Shown: positions 63,411 through 64,000 of the stretch, one piece after another
How the letters are laid out: every line of letters starts with the position of its first letter
How positions within the stretch are numbered: the first letter of the stretch is position 1
Assembly: GCF_040958095.1 (NCBI RefSeq)
Contig: NC_091198.1
Location: forward strand, 35,713,945 to 35,777,944
Length of the DNA stretch: 64,000 nucleotides
Reading direction: 5' to 3'
From: Procambarus clarkii
Lineage: Eukaryota; Arthropoda; Malacostraca; Decapoda; Cambaridae
Notes under the pieces: model-generated
What the model was told of the DNA's origin: nothing
Databases searched by the model: none
Seen by the model: the letters and a program-made list of their open reading frames with translations, nothing else
Made by a program: the position numbers and the translations under genes

Positions 63411-64000
63411 AAGCCACGGTCAAGGTCATCTGTGGCAATGGTCAAGGTCATCTGTATCAATTGTCAAGGTCACAGTCAAGGTCATCTGTATCAATTGTCA
63501 AGGTCATCTGTATCAATGGTCAAGGTTATCTGTATCAATTGTCAAGGTCACAGTCAAAGTTACTTTTATCAATTGTCAAGGTTATCTGTATCAATGGTCA
63601 AGGTCATCTGTATCAATGCTCAAGGTCATCTGTATCAATGGTCAAGGTCACCTTTATGAATGGTCAAGATCTCATTAGAGGTCATTTAAACTAAGTCACG
63701 GTCACAGTGAAAGGTCATCTGGACCAAGTATCAATGTCACAGTGAAAGGTCATCTGGACCAAGTATCAAGGTCACAGTGAAAGGTCATTTGGACCAAGTA
63801 TCAAGGTCACAGGGATAGATGGGTCACCTGAATTAAGGATCAAAGTTACAGAAGGTCTAATTAACCAAGGGATCAAGGTCACAGTGAAAGGTCATCTTAA
63901 ACAGGAATTAGGTCACAGTGAAAGGTCATCTTGAACAGGAATTAGGTCACAGTGAAAGGTCATCCTGAACAGGAATTAGGTCACAGTAAAAGGTCATCTT
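63411..64000. repeat. 22-bp and ~34-bp AGGTCA-rich tandem repeats
   Basis: 63411-63665 consists of about 22-bp units of the type GGTCAAGGTCATCTGTATCA plus AT. From 63685 units of about 34 bp follow: GGTCACAGTGAAAGGTCATC then TGGACCAAGTATCAA or TTGAACAGGAATTA. The array runs off the right edge. AGGTCA occurs about 23 times, always on the plus strand; about 12 of these are TCAAGGTCA. A regulatory role is untested. Confidence 0.9.

Overview
This is a eukaryotic window of mostly non-genic DNA from an arthropod, most likely a decapod crustacean and plausibly a crayfish. The reasons are TTAGG-type (CCTAA) motifs inside a palindromic element, several tRNA-derived SINE families that I recall from decapod genomes, and the mix of BEL/Pao, Ty3/Gypsy and non-LTR elements. 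The species is an inference.

Layout. 1-5230 holds four adjacent tandem arrays with units of about 50, 45, 27 and 51 bp. 5230-13490 is a minus-strand non-LTR element (RT, RNase H, zinc finger). It is split by a BEL/Pao LTR element at 6977-12161 that has two ~1 kb LTRs and a GATGA target duplication. 13490-19464 holds SINEs, a 39-bp perfect inverted repeat, a plus-strand LINE with an endonuclease-like C-terminus, palindromic TTAGG-bearing elements in TA tracts, and a second, minus-strand copy of the same LINE broken by a SINE. 19520-20859 contains a Gypsy integrase scrap, then a disabled exon and a probable terminal exon of an unidentified host gene. 22130-23371 is a broken CR1/jockey-type LINE that runs into a 500-base assembly gap.

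23872-59255 is a giant array of a 23-bp unit (CTCCACCACTGTCACACACC plus ACT) with higher-order periods. It is interrupted by a young Ty3/Gypsy element at 34522-42545. That element has LTRs identical by eye, intact gag and pol, a target duplication matching the satellite, and a -1 frameshift heptamer GGGAAAC near the gag end. Three 278-bp pieces of a LINE 3' end sit in the array and were copied along with it. The right end (59393-64000) holds further arrays (19, 16, 55 and 22/34 bp), a LINE RNase H fragment and a GC-rich exon at 62835-63239 (minus).

The most gene-like and least expected signal is that the exon at 62835-63239 (-) is a paralogue of the one at 20122-20337 (+). They share starting residues, conserved motifs and almost the same splice donor, and the right-hand copy has gained seven in-phase copies of a 33-bp coding minisatellite. 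The last array (63411-64000) carries about 23 same-orientation AGGTCA nuclear-receptor half-sites. I see no CRISPR array, operon or functional tRNA or rRNA gene. Very long open frames in the satellites come from repeat units without stops and are not genes.
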